This document shows, piece after piece, positions 35,620-43,745 of a stretch of 64,000 nucleotides of DNA; position 1 is the first letter of the stretch; each line of letters begins with the position of its first letter. The notes under the pieces are model-generated. The model was given only the letters and a program-made list of their open reading frames with translations, ran no database searches and was not told the origin of the DNA. The translations under genes and the position numbers were made by a program. Source of the stretch: Microthrixaceae bacterium (GTDB taxonomy: Bacteria > Actinomycetota > Acidimicrobiia > Acidimicrobiales > Microtrichaceae); contig JAIBBP010000281.1 in assembly GCA_019694615.1 (NCBI GenBank), forward strand, positions 1 to 64,000. The letters run 5' to 3'.

Positions 35620-37932
35620 TTACAGCGTTCGTCCGCGCCGGTCGGCGCGTGCGCCCGCGATGGCCAGTCCCGCCGTTCCGAACACCACGTCAGATCCGAG
35701 CGCGATCAACAGCACGAGAGAACCCATCACACCGATCGTCCGGTTGGTCGGAAAGCCGGACACACCGAGGGCGAGGAACGACGCGATCAGCACCGCCGAC
35801 GACGACACCATCGCCCGTCGAACGGTTGCGAGGGCCTCGTCGAGGGCGGCGCGTGACGAGGTGTGTGTCGGCCGTAGCTCGCGGTAGCGGTTGAGGATGT
35901 GCACGGTGTCGTCCGCGGCGAGGCCCATGGCGACGCAGAACACCACTCCGGCAACGGGGTCGAGCGTTTCCTTGACCAGGGTGTAGATGGCGAGTCCGAC
36001 CGAGATCGGGACGACGTTGGGCAGCAACGCGACCAGCGCCAACGTGATGCTCCGGAAAGCGACGCCGATCGCGATCACGATCAGAGCAACGGCGATGATC
36101 GTGGCGAGGATCAGCTCTCTGCTCAGCTCGTTCATCCCCGCGTAGGCCACCGGCGCCTCGCCGGTCACCTGCACGTCGATGCCGGTGCCGGCGAACAACT
36201 CAGCGCCCTCCGCGTCGATTCGCTCGGCGAGATGCACGATGTCGGTCGAGCCGGTGTCGCGATGGAAGCCGCGCAGCCTGGTCCACGACCGGTCGTCGGT
36301 GAGCACGCGGGCGAGTGCGCCGCTTCGATCGATCGAACCGAAGCCGTCGAGGTAGGTCAAGACCTCGGCGTCGGTTGTAGGAGCGGGGATGCCAAGGTCG
36401 GCCATCGCGGAGAAGGCCGACGGCAACCCCACCGTTCGTATGCCTTCGTCGTCGGACAGCCAGTCGCGCAGGCGTTGCATTCGTTCGATTGTGTCGAGGC
36501 GCTCGAACGCCCCCGATTCACCGCGAAGGCTGATCTCGATCGGCACGATGCCGGCCAGCCGCGAGTCGACGAGTGCATTGCCGACGCTGGTCGGCCGGTC
36601 GGAGTTCAGCATGCCCGACAGCGAGTAGTCGTACCGGGCCGTCATCGAAACGAGCACCGACCCGGCGACGAGAGCGAGGCCGATCGCGTACACGACCCGT
36701 GATGTTCCGGCCTGCGTCAGGCGGGTTGCGACCGCGCCGGCGGGTCGGGTGTGATCCGTGAGATAGCGGGCCGGCGGTTCGCTGCGCCGCAGGACGAGGA
36801 GTGCCGGCACGGCGACCGACGTCGAGACGAAACAGAACCCGATACCGGCCGCGAGGTAGAGCCCGAACTCGTGGAGGATCGACATCTTCGCGGTGAGGAG
36901 CGATACGAACCCGATGGCGTTGGTGGCGGTGCACACGACCGCGGCGCGGCTGACCCGTTCGAGGGTGGTGCGGGCGGCCGTCTCCGGGTCCGCCCCGGCG
37001 GCGCGCTCGCGGTAGAACCGGTGGACTAGGTGGGTCGCCGTGGCGACGACGACACCCATCAGCAGCACGGGGTAAACGATCGTCACCTGGTTGATGTCGT
37101 CACCGGCGAGACCGATTACGCCGGCAGTGCACACGATCGACACAACGATGGCGACCATCGGCGCGATCACGGCGATTGGCCGCCGGAAGTACCACCACAA
37201 CAGCAGCGCCATCATCAGGGTCGCCAGCGGTGAGAGTTTGAGCAGGTCGCCCTGCATCTCGGAGATCGCGGCGATCCGGGTGAAGGCGACCCCGGCGTAG
37301 TGAACGCGGACGGAGGCATCGGTTCGTCCGATCTCCCGATCGACGATCGCGCGGAACTCGTCCGCAGGCCCGGTGACCTCCTCATAGGAGTTGTACTTGG
37401 CCGCAAGGTTGCCGACGACGAGTGTGGTGCGACCGTCAGGGGAGATGAGGTTGCCGGGGCCGAGGTCGCTCCGGGCTGCGAACTCGATGCGCTGGTCCAA
37501 CGGAAGGTCGGCGGTTTCGTCGGAGAACGCCGGGCCGAAACGCAACCCGATGTCGGGATCGGGCGAGCCGTCGTCGAGGCCCGGTCGGGCGACGTTCAGC
37601 GTGGTGACGCTGTCGACATGCTCGACCTCGGCCATGTCGGCGACTGCGGTCGAGATGCGGCCGACCGCCGCGAACATCGCCTCGCTCGGTCGGTCAGCAT
37701 CGAGCACGGCGACGAGGAGCCCGTCGTCGGCCCCGAAGGTCGTGCGGTACTCCTCGCGAAACCGGGCGTCGGCCGAACTCGTGCTGAAGAGCGCGGCGAA
37801 GTCATTGTCGAGACGGACGTCGCGGGCGCCGACGCCGAACGCGACAGTGAGCAGCGCCAGAAGCGCCAGTGCCTGCTTGGGGCGGCCGGTGATCCAGCCG
37901 GCGACGCGCCTCGCAACCGTGGTGACGCTCAC
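35620..37932 (-). CDS. RND/MMPL-family exporter (HAE3-like)
   Basis: 770 residues from GTG 37932. Twelve membrane segments in two halves; TM1 (ALALLALLTVAFGVG) is followed by the large external loop, then a six-helix block containing MALLLWWYFRRP and GLAGDDINQVTIVYPVLLMGVVVATATHLVHRFYRE. The second half has GVVFCVAMGLAADDTVHILNRYRELRP, typical of MMPL/sterol-sensing exporters. These move lipids or hydrophobic metabolites across the membrane. Its start overlaps the upstream 301-aa gene as GTGA, tying it to the ketosynthase operon. Confidence 0.9.
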   Translation of the reverse strand: MSVTTVARRVAGWITGRPKQALALLALLTVAFGVGARDVRLDNDFAALFSTSSADARFREEYRTTFGADDGLLVAVLDADRPSEAMFAAVGRISTAVADMAEVEHVDSVTTLNVARPGLDDGSPDPDIGLRFGPAFSDETADLPLDQRIEFAARSDLGPGNLISPDGRTTLVVGNLAAKYNSYEEVTGPADEFRAIVDREIGRTDASVRVHYAGVAFTRIAAISEMQGDLLKLSPLATLMMALLLWWYFRRPIAVIAPMVAIVVSIVCTAGVIGLAGDDINQVTIVYPVLLMGVVVATATHLVHRFYRERAAGADPETAARTTLERVSRAAVVCTATNAIGFVSLLTAKMSILHEFGLYLAAGIGFCFVSTSVAVPALLVLRRSEPPARYLTDHTRPAGAVATRLTQAGTSRVVYAIGLALVAGSVLVSMTARYDYSLSGMLNSDRPTSVGNALVDSRLAGIVPIEISLRGESGAFERLDTIERMQRLRDWLSDDEGIRTVGLPSAFSAMADLGIPAPTTDAEVLTYLDGFGSIDRSGALARVLTDDRSWTRLRGFHRDTGSTDIVHLAERIDAEGAELFAGTGIDVQVTGEAPVAYAGMNELSRELILATIIAVALIVIAIGVAFRSITLALVALLPNVVPISVGLAIYTLVKETLDPVAGVVFCVAMGLAADDTVHILNRYRELRPTHTSSRAALDEALATVRRAMVSSSAVLIASFLALGVSGFPTNRTIGVMGSLVLLIALGSDVVFGTAGLAIAGARADRRGRTL

Positions 37933-38834
37933 GCCGCGATGGCGTGCTCGGACAGCTGGGTCAGGCGGGTGTGGGCGTACTCGTGCACCATGATGTGCCA
38001 CAGCAGATCACGGGCGACGTCGCCGGTCTGGCCCAGCCAGTTGGTGAACCGGACCGGAGTCCACGTTCTGAACGTCGGGTCGCCCGTGAGTTCGGTGATC
38101 GCGCCGAGCAGCGACTCGTCCAACTGGAAGCTGTTGATCGCCCGCTCAGCGGTCTGCCAATCCATGTACCAGGCCAGCACCAGGCACATGAGCGACAGCG
38201 AGGTCTGCATGTCGAGGTTCAACCAGCGACGACGGCCGGCCTCGACATCGAGCTCCGGGATGCCGAGCATCGAGAAGTCGAGGTCGCCAAGGGGTCGGGT
38301 GAACAGGTCGGCCTGCTTCGACTCGCCGAGGTCGATGAACAGGTTGAAGATGTTGACGTCGTGCAACACGACGGCGTTCATGCCGTGGTGGTCGCCGAGT
38401 TCGGGAGTGGTCGTCGGGAGAAGGTCGACCTCCTCGACGTCGTCGGCGCCGCTGTTGCGGGCGACGAAGTTGACGAGTTGCGTCTCGATCACGAAGTGAC
38501 GGAGCACCATCTCGGCGGTTTCAGGTGAGCAGAACCGGACGAGCAGAGGAGCGGTGACCCGGGACAAACCGGCGGGCGAACCGAGGCGGCGGAGGCCGGG
38601 AAAACGTTTGATCGTCAACAACACCGTGATCAGGAACTGGCAGATCGGGCGAACGACGGGCGCGAGGAAATGCCGCGATGGGCGGCGAAGGTTGCGGATC
38701 TGAGAGGCCCGACTGTCGTTCGGAACCGGCAGCATCGGGTCGAGCGCGATCGACTCCCACAACGTGGGATTGCGCCGGTCGCGTGGGCCCAACTCCAGCT
38801 GATCGCGAAGGGACAGGTCGCTCGTCTGAACCAT
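37929..38834 (-). CDS. Unrecognised 301-aa protein in ketosynthase operon
   Basis: 301 residues from ATG 38834 (stop/start TGATG with the diiron gene). I recognise no family. It has a hydrophobic stretch near residues 60-78 (LAPVVRPICQFLITVLLTI) and a highly patterned second half with several His residues (FVIETQLVNF, DHHGMNAVVLHDVN, LLWHIMVHEYAHTRL). The final HxxxHEYAH cluster and the D-H-H-G motif could bind metal. Perhaps a membrane-associated processing enzyme, inferred only from its fixed position between the diiron enzyme and exporter. Confidence 0.7.
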   Translation of the reverse strand: MVQTSDLSLRDQLELGPRDRRNPTLWESIALDPMLPVPNDSRASQIRNLRRPSRHFLAPVVRPICQFLITVLLTIKRFPGLRRLGSPAGLSRVTAPLLVRFCSPETAEMVLRHFVIETQLVNFVARNSGADDVEEVDLLPTTTPELGDHHGMNAVVLHDVNIFNLFIDLGESKQADLFTRPLGDLDFSMLGIPELDVEAGRRRWLNLDMQTSLSLMCLVLAWYMDWQTAERAINSFQLDESLLGAITELTGDPTFRTWTPVRFTNWLGQTGDVARDLLWHIMVHEYAHTRLTQLSEHAIAA

Positions 38835-39538
38835 CAGATGTTGCCGATCTCTTCGAGTTGGAGCGCGTAGAGGCGGGCGACGATCTTGGCCGTGCGCACC
38901 AGTCGCTCGGCGAGCGCCATGTCGATGAGGGGGTGGCTGAGGATCATCCGCAGCTTCTCGTAGTGCGAGTCGTCGTTGACGCCGTGGTAGGCGAGGAACG
39001 ACACCTGCTCCTCCTCCAGGCCCAGAAGCTCCTGGATGCGCGCCGCCCAGCCGGCGGCCTTCGACGAGCCGAGTCCTTCGATGATGAACATCGCCCCGAA
39101 CAGGTCGAGCGGGTCGGGCTTGGCGGCCTGGTGGAACATGAACGCGCTGAACGCCTCCGAGCCGATGTTCTTCGGTTGGCTCAGCATCGTGGCGAGATCG
39201 CCGCCCACCGACACGTAGTTCTGTTCGAGCATCTGATAGTCGGTGTGCTCCTCCGCGGCGTGCTTGATCAGCAGCGACCGGACCGGGAACAGCTCGATTG
39301 ACATCGACGACGCCGCGAGCGCGATCCAACGGCCTCCCTCGACCACCTGCTGGCGCAGGTTGAGGAGCAGTTCGCGGTAGTCGTCGAGGGTGACGGTGCC
39401 CTCGTCGAGGCGACGGACCAGCGGCACCTGGTCGAGGCGGGACTCGAAGTCGTCCCACACCTTCTCCAACTCGCGGGCGAGGTACTGCGTGACCTCGGTG
39501 CCGTCGCGGCCGAAGTCGGCGCCGAGCGGCGAGGTCAT
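38834..39538 (-). CDS. Heme-oxygenase-like diiron protein (HDO superfamily)
   Basis: 234 residues, mostly helical. The set E67, H98, E154, H185, D189, H192 follows the HDO order E...H...E...H-x3-D-x2-H, with H185-GVN-D189-DS-H192 an exact fit. HDO enzymes such as SznF, UndA and BesC perform N-oxygenation, decarboxylation to alkenes or oxidative C-C cleavage. Position between a ketosynthase and exporter suggests it modifies a fatty-acid-derived product. ATG overlaps the ketosynthase stop as ATGA. Confidence 0.85.
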   Translation of the reverse strand: MTSPLGADFGRDGTEVTQYLARELEKVWDDFESRLDQVPLVRRLDEGTVTLDDYRELLLNLRQQVVEGGRWIALAASSMSIELFPVRSLLIKHAAEEHTDYQMLEQNYVSVGGDLATMLSQPKNIGSEAFSAFMFHQAAKPDPLDLFGAMFIIEGLGSSKAAGWAARIQELLGLEEEQVSFLAYHGVNDDSHYEKLRMILSHPLIDMALAERLVRTAKIVARLYALQLEEIGNI

Positions 39539-40734
39539 CGAACCACCTCCGGTTTGGAGTCGGGTGCGACGCAGGTGAACTGCATGACGCTCATGACGAA
39601 TCGTCCGGACTCGGGTACGAAGGCGAGGATGCGGTCGCCCTCCTTGAAGCGGCCTGACGACATGGCCTCCTCCAACATGATGAACATGGACGCGGACCCG
39701 GTGTTGCCGCGGGTCGTCAGGTTGGTGAACCAGCGATCCTCGGGGATGTCCAGGCCGATCTCCGAAAGGCCGACCGAGAGGAAGTCCTTGAAGAAGTACG
39801 AGCTCATGTGGGGGAGGAACCAGTCGTACCCCAGGTCGAGGTCGACCCGACCGGATTTGATGAGTCGCTTCGCCTCGTCCAGCCCGACGGGAAGAAGCGA
39901 CTCGGCGAGGAGTTGGGTGTCCTGGCGGATGACCATCATCCCGGCTTTGTCGGCTTCCGTAGCGTTGTCGACGCTGAGCCACGTGTTGCCGATCGAGGGG
40001 TTCCGGGGATCGGACGTGCCGAGGAACATGCAGGTGGGGTGGGCGTTGGCGTAGCTGGTGAGCTCGATCCAGTCGACGCGGAGCGACAGTTCGGTCGGAT
40101 GGGGCTCGGACTCGAACAGCACCGAACCGGCACCGTCGGACAGCATCCAGCGGAGGAAGTCGGCGTTGAAGTACTGGTAGGCCGTGGCCACGTCCTGGCG
40201 GTCCTCAGCGAGGGCGCTCTCCTGCTCGAACCGGCTCGCCTTCATCATCGAGCTGGGCAGCTCCGACGCGACGGCGATGGCCCGGTCGTGGTCGCCGAGG
40301 CGAATCGAGTTGTTCGCGGCGCGCATCGCCGCGGCTCCGGAGGCGCAGATTCCCGACGCGGACAGGATCTCCATCGGCGCCGCCGTGGGGTCGTCCTCGG
40401 CGAGGCGCCCGTGCACCATCGAAGCGAAGCCCGGCATCAGGAGGTCGGGCATCGTGGTACCGGCCGACAACATGCCGACTTCGCCGAGGCCGATGCCTCG
40501 TTTGGCGAGCGTGCGCTGCACCGCTTCCGCTGCGAGGTCCTGGTTGAGGTGGGTCTGGTTGCCCTGTTCATCGAGGGCGTAGTGACGGTTGGTGATGCCG
40601 TTCGACTCGAGAATGCGCTCCCGGAACCGCGAGGGAGCGCCCCCCACGAACCCGAGTCGCGACTCCATCTCGTCGTTGGAGACCCCGGGGCCTGGAAGGA
40701 AAGCGCCGAGTGAGGTGATGTAGCTCTGCCGCAT
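39535..40734 (-). CDS. StlD/DarB-type beta-ketoacyl synthase III
   Basis: 399 residues. KASIII triad C130 (SASGICASGAAA), H309 (YDWFLPHMSSYFF) and N344 (TRGNTGSASM). The openings PGPGVSNDEMESRLG and NGITNRHYALD, and FLRWMLSDGAGSVLFE, are the pattern of StlD/DarB ketosynthases, which condense beta-ketoacyl units toward dialkylresorcinols or cyclohexanediones, rather than the housekeeping FabH. No ACP or DarA-type aromatase is in the window. First gene of the operon; start set by the leaderless -10 at 40743. Confidence 0.85.
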   Translation of the reverse strand: MRQSYITSLGAFLPGPGVSNDEMESRLGFVGGAPSRFRERILESNGITNRHYALDEQGNQTHLNQDLAAEAVQRTLAKRGIGLGEVGMLSAGTTMPDLLMPGFASMVHGRLAEDDPTAAPMEILSASGICASGAAAMRAANNSIRLGDHDRAIAVASELPSSMMKASRFEQESALAEDRQDVATAYQYFNADFLRWMLSDGAGSVLFESEPHPTELSLRVDWIELTSYANAHPTCMFLGTSDPRNPSIGNTWLSVDNATEADKAGMMVIRQDTQLLAESLLPVGLDEAKRLIKSGRVDLDLGYDWFLPHMSSYFFKDFLSVGLSEIGLDIPEDRWFTNLTTRGNTGSASMFIMLEEAMSSGRFKEGDRILAFVPESGRFVMSVMQFTCVAPDSKPEVVR

Positions 40735-40742
40735 GCGTGCAG

Positions 40743-40777
40743 ACTTTACCAATCTGCCAACTGTTGCAAGCAAACAG
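40743..40777 (-). promoter_or_regulatory. Promoter of ketosynthase operon with CTGTT-N7-AACAG
   Basis: On the minus strand TAAAGT (40743-40748) ends 8 nt before ATG 40734. Just upstream, 40761-40777 carries arms CTGTT and AACAG, an operator-like inverted repeat near the -35 position. Confidence 0.45.
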
Positions 40778-40832
40778 ATGTCACATCACGAGCGTGGGGG
40801 CGAGATGAAGAGTTCCGAGGGGTCCGCTGTGC

Positions 40833-41099
40833 TCAAGGTCCCCGCCGTATCGGAACCGTGTGCATTTTGTGCCCTCTCAGGGCCGTTCCTGCACACGGTT
40901 CAACCGCGTTCAGTGAGCGCCGAGGCCCGAAGAACGTCGAGGTCGACGTCGCCGGCTTGGGTAACCCGAACTTCGCAGCGAAGTCGTCGCCGACGTAGAG
41001 CACGACGGGCCCGGTTTCGGCTTCGAGGCGTTCGACGAACGCCTCGACCTGGTCCCTGACCTGAGCCGCGAGTGCCCGACGTGTTCGCCTCCCCTCCAT
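40833..41099 (-). pseudogene. Fragment resembling GH25 muramidase, truncated at a palindrome
   Basis: 88-codon frame starting 1 nt after the dehydrogenase stop. The first 50 residues (VEAFVERLEAETGPVVLYVGDDFAAKFGLP) resemble the central strand-helix of GH25 lysozymes. The rest is unlike any protein and its last 16 or so residues are encoded by the palindromic repeat at 40853-40901. Probably a gene remnant; a real small protein cannot be excluded. No other gene was found between 40735 and 41100. Confidence 0.35.
40853..40901. repeat. Palindromic repeat, single type (GAACCGTGTGCA)
   Basis: 12-bp perfect outer arms (40853-40864/40890-40901) with an inner 5-bp stem GCCCT/AGGGC; 49 nt long. The start GAACCGTG is shared with the repeat at 63328. 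Confidence 0.75.
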
Positions 41100-41100
41100 C

Positions 41101-42372
41101 TCAGGACAAGTAGCCGCGGATCCTTGTCGCCTCGGCGACCCGGTGCAGCCCGATGCCGTAGGCCGCCTGCCGCAACGAGCAGCCGTGCTGTTCGGAGAAC
41201 AGGTGGACGGACGCGTACGCCGACTTCAGGCGATCGGACAGCTCACCGTTGAAGCGGTCGAGCTTCCAGGTGAACTGCTGGATGTTCTGGGTCCACTCGA
41301 AGTACGAACCCGTCACGCCGCCGGCGTTCGCCAACACGTCGGGGATCACCGTGACTCCGTTGGACCCCAGCACCTCGTCACCGCTGGGGGTCACCGGGTA
41401 GTTCGCTGCCTCGAGGATGGCTCGTGCCCGCACGGAAGGCGCGTTGGATCCGGTGATCACCTCGCCGAGCGCGGCCGGAGCCAGGAAATCGCATTGCATC
41501 GCCAACAACTCGGCGTTCGAGATGTGGTCGCCGACGCCCGCGTCGATCAACAGCCCCCCGCTGTCCGCGTGGTCCTTGAGTACCGCGATGTCGAGGCCAC
41601 CGTCATCGGCAACGCCGCCCGACACGTCGGACACGGCAACGACCTTGGCCCCGCGCTTGAAGAGCTCCCAGGCCATGTGGCGTCCGACGTTGCCGAAGCC
41701 CTGGATGGCCACGCGTTTGCCGATCAGCGAGAGATGGTTGTGTTCGCAGAACGCCTCCAGCACGTAGACGCAGCCGAGGCCGGTCGCCGCCTCACGACCG
41801 GGTGCCCCGCCCAGCGCCAGGGGCTTGCCGGTGACCATCGCCGGTGAGTAGCCGTACCGATCGGAGTACTCGTCCATGATCCACGCCATCACCTGGGCGT
41901 TCGTGTTCATGTCGGGCGCCGGGATGTCCTGGAACGGGCCGAGGATCGAGCCGATCATCAGCGTGAACCGGCGGGTCAACCGCTCCAGTTCGTACTGGGT
42001 CATGTCCCTCGGATCGATCTCGACGCCGCCTTTCGCTCCGCCGAACGGCAGGTCGACCAGCGCCGTCTTCCACGTCATCAACGAGGCGAGCGCGCGGACC
42101 TCGCTCAGATCGACGGTCGGGTGGTAGCGAATCCCTCCCTTGTACGGACCACGGCTGTCGTTGTGCTGGACCCGGTAGCCGCGGACCATGTGGATCGAAC
42201 CGTTGTCCATCCGAACCGGGATCTGCACCGACACCTCACGCGCCGGGTCTCGGAGGGCCGCCCGCATCTCCGCCGACAAATCGATGACATCGGCCGCTGC
42301 GTCGATGTAGCGGTTGATCGCCTCGTGAGCAGGCGGATCGATTGGCGACGGGTGCCCAGATGCGGTGCTCAC
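41101..42372 (-). CDS. Glu/Leu/Phe/Val dehydrogenase (glutamate dehydrogenase-like)
   Basis: 423 residues from GTG 42372. GYRVQHNDSRGPYKGGIRYH near residue 65 and PFGGAKGGVEIDPR near 106 carry the substrate lysines, APDMNTNAQVMAWIMDEYS follows, and GFGNVGRHMA near 225 is the NAD site. Reversible oxidative deamination of glutamate is most likely by length and motif. GTG overlaps the stop of the upstream small gene (GTGA). Confidence 0.9.
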   Translation of the reverse strand: MSTASGHPSPIDPPAHEAINRYIDAAADVIDLSAEMRAALRDPAREVSVQIPVRMDNGSIHMVRGYRVQHNDSRGPYKGGIRYHPTVDLSEVRALASLMTWKTALVDLPFGGAKGGVEIDPRDMTQYELERLTRRFTLMIGSILGPFQDIPAPDMNTNAQVMAWIMDEYSDRYGYSPAMVTGKPLALGGAPGREAATGLGCVYVLEAFCEHNHLSLIGKRVAIQGFGNVGRHMAWELFKRGAKVVAVSDVSGGVADDGGLDIAVLKDHADSGGLLIDAGVGDHISNAELLAMQCDFLAPAALGEVITGSNAPSVRARAILEAANYPVTPSGDEVLGSNGVTVIPDVLANAGGVTGSYFEWTQNIQQFTWKLDRFNGELSDRLKSAYASVHLFSEQHGCSLRQAAYGIGLHRVAEATRIRGYLS

Positions 42373-42713
42373 GTGGCGCCGTTCGCCGCAGCGCGCCACG
42401 GACGAACCGTGACCGACGACGCTGCGGGGTCGTCGGGATCGAGGTGCGCGTCGACATGACGCGGCTCGTGAGGCTCACCAGGGGCGTCCTGCACGATCGG
42501 TGGTTCCTCTCGGACGACCGGATCGAAGACGTCGCGCAGGCCCAGCGCCATGCCGTTGAGCACCGCTCCGACCGCGGTGTTGCGCCGGAACTTCTGCACA
42601 CCCGACGACGGCAGGATCTCCGACCGGTCGTCGAGCGCGGCGTCGAGATCAGGGTCGACCGTGCCCCCATCGTCGACCTCGGGACCATCGGGTTCGCCGG
42701 AGACGGGATCCAT
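42369..42713 (-). CDS. Small conserved acidic protein preceding glutamate dehydrogenase
   Basis: 114 residues from ATG 42713. An acidic N-terminus (DPVSGEPDGPEVDDGGTVDPDL), then KFRRNTAVGAVLNGMALGLRDVFDP, then a His/Pro/Asp-rich tail. I recall a similar small actinobacterial family with the GAVLxGxALGLxxVF core, function unknown. Coupled to the dehydrogenase by a 4-nt overlap. Leaderless -10 7 nt upstream. Confidence 0.7.
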   Translation of the reverse strand: MDPVSGEPDGPEVDDGGTVDPDLDAALDDRSEILPSSGVQKFRRNTAVGAVLNGMALGLRDVFDPVVREEPPIVQDAPGEPHEPRHVDAHLDPDDPAASSVTVRPWRAAANGAT

Positions 42714-42720
42714 ACGGATC

Positions 42721-42726
42721 ACGGTA
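42721..42726 (-). promoter_or_regulatory. Candidate -10 (TACCGT), leaderless gdh operon
   Basis: On the minus strand TACCGT ends 7 nt before ATG 42713; divergent to the ABC exporter promoter. Confidence 0.45.
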
Positions 42727-42771
42727 TCGCGGGGTCTGCGTGCTGTGACGGGGGAGGAGCAGGACGTTGTG

Positions 42772-42777
42772 TAACAC
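42772..42777 (+). promoter_or_regulatory. Candidate -10 (TAACAC) for leader ORF and ABC operon
   Basis: TAACAC(T) ends 8-9 nt before ATG 42787 of a 10-codon ORF, the same distance as in leaderless genes of this window. Confidence 0.45.
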
Positions 42778-42786
42778 TCGCGGCCG

Positions 42787-42819
42787 ATGAGTTTCCCCAC
42801 CCACGCTTCCCCGCGATGA
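42787..42819 (+). CDS. 10-residue leader peptide ORF coupled to ABC operon
   Basis: ATG 42787 opens a frame for MSFPTHASPR whose TGA overlaps the ATPase ATG (ATGA at 42816-42819). With the -10 8-9 nt upstream, a leaderless mRNA would be read first by this ORF and pass ribosomes to the ATPase, which lacks its own good Shine-Dalgarno sequence. The mechanism is inference. Confidence 0.4.
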   Translation: MSFPTHASPR

Positions 42820-43745
42820 CCGATCCGATCGTCGTCGGAACCGGCATCGTCAAGCGGTACGGGGCGAACACGGTGCTCGACCACACGGACATCACCGTCA
42901 ACCCCGGAGTCACCGGCTTGCTTGGCGCCAACGGCGCTGGCAAGACCACGATGCTTGGGCTGTTCCTCGGACTCCACGCGGCCGACGCCGGGACGCTGCA
43001 GATCCTCGGCGGCGACCCGCGCACGGCGGGTCCGGCGTTGCGTGCCCGCATCGGCTACTCGCCCGAGCACCACAACCTTCCTCCCGATCTGCCCGCCACC
43101 GATTTCGTGCAGCACATCGCAGAAGTGCACGGCATGCCCACCGTCGATGCCGTCGGCCGTGCGTCCGACGCACTGTGGTTCGTCGGAATGGGCGAGGAAC
43201 GCACCCGTCCCCTCGGCACCCTGTCGACCGGTCAACGCCAGCGGGTGAAGCTGGCGATGGCGATCGCGCATGACCCCGACCTCGTCCTGCTCGACGAGCC
43301 AACCGACGGCCTCGACCCCACCCAACGCGAGACCATGCTCGACCTGATCCGTCGACTGTCGGCGGATTTCGGAATGAACGTACTGCTCAGCTCGCATCTG
43401 CTCGACGAGGTGGAGCGCACCTGCAACCAGGTGGTGATCCTCAAGGACGGTCGGGTGACCGCCGCCGGAGACATCGACGACCTCAAGGGTGTGGGCAAGG
43501 GGATGACCGTCGAGGTCGACTGGGGAGCCGACGTGCTCGCCGACCGCTTCCGCGCGCGTGGCCTCGAAGTGGCCCAGGAGGCGAGCCGACTGGTGGTCAC
43601 CGTTCCGGCCGAGTCGGGTCCGATCAGCCAGGAGGACTTGTTCCGCGTCGCGCGCGACGACCTCAGCGAGTTGGCGTTGCCGGTCCGACGACTTCAGAAC
43701 CGGACAGTGTCGCTCGAAGAGGTGTTCATGGAGGTGGGGGTATGA
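42816..43745 (+). CDS. ABC exporter ATP-binding protein 1
   Basis: 309 residues. Walker A GANGAGKTT near residue 38, signature LSTGQRQRVKLA near 137, Walker B LVLLDEPTDGLD near 155, H-loop SSHLLDE. The C-terminal 90 residues form the DrrA-type regulatory domain ending RTVSLEEVFMEV. Pairs with the membrane protein encoded next (ATGA overlap). Likely lipid, antibiotic or cell-envelope export; cargo unknown. Confidence 0.9.
   Translation: MTDPIVVGTGIVKRYGANTVLDHTDITVNPGVTGLLGANGAGKTTMLGLFLGLHAADAGTLQILGGDPRTAGPALRARIGYSPEHHNLPPDLPATDFVQHIAEVHGMPTVDAVGRASDALWFVGMGEERTRPLGTLSTGQRQRVKLAMAIAHDPDLVLLDEPTDGLDPTQRETMLDLIRRLSADFGMNVLLSSHLLDEVERTCNQVVILKDGRVTAAGDIDDLKGVGKGMTVEVDWGADVLADRFRARGLEVAQEASRLVVTVPAESGPISQEDLFRVARDDLSELALPVRRLQNRTVSLEEVFMEVGV

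Noticed and set aside
35580-35620. Additional long palindrome before the VOC gene
   Set aside because: Only CCACGCGTGG is truly palindromic; the outer C/G-rich stretches pair poorly.
36000-38001. Longer RND start at 38001
   Set aside because: The extra residues are the shadow of the 301-aa gene; GTG 37932 forms a GTGA overlap like its neighbours.
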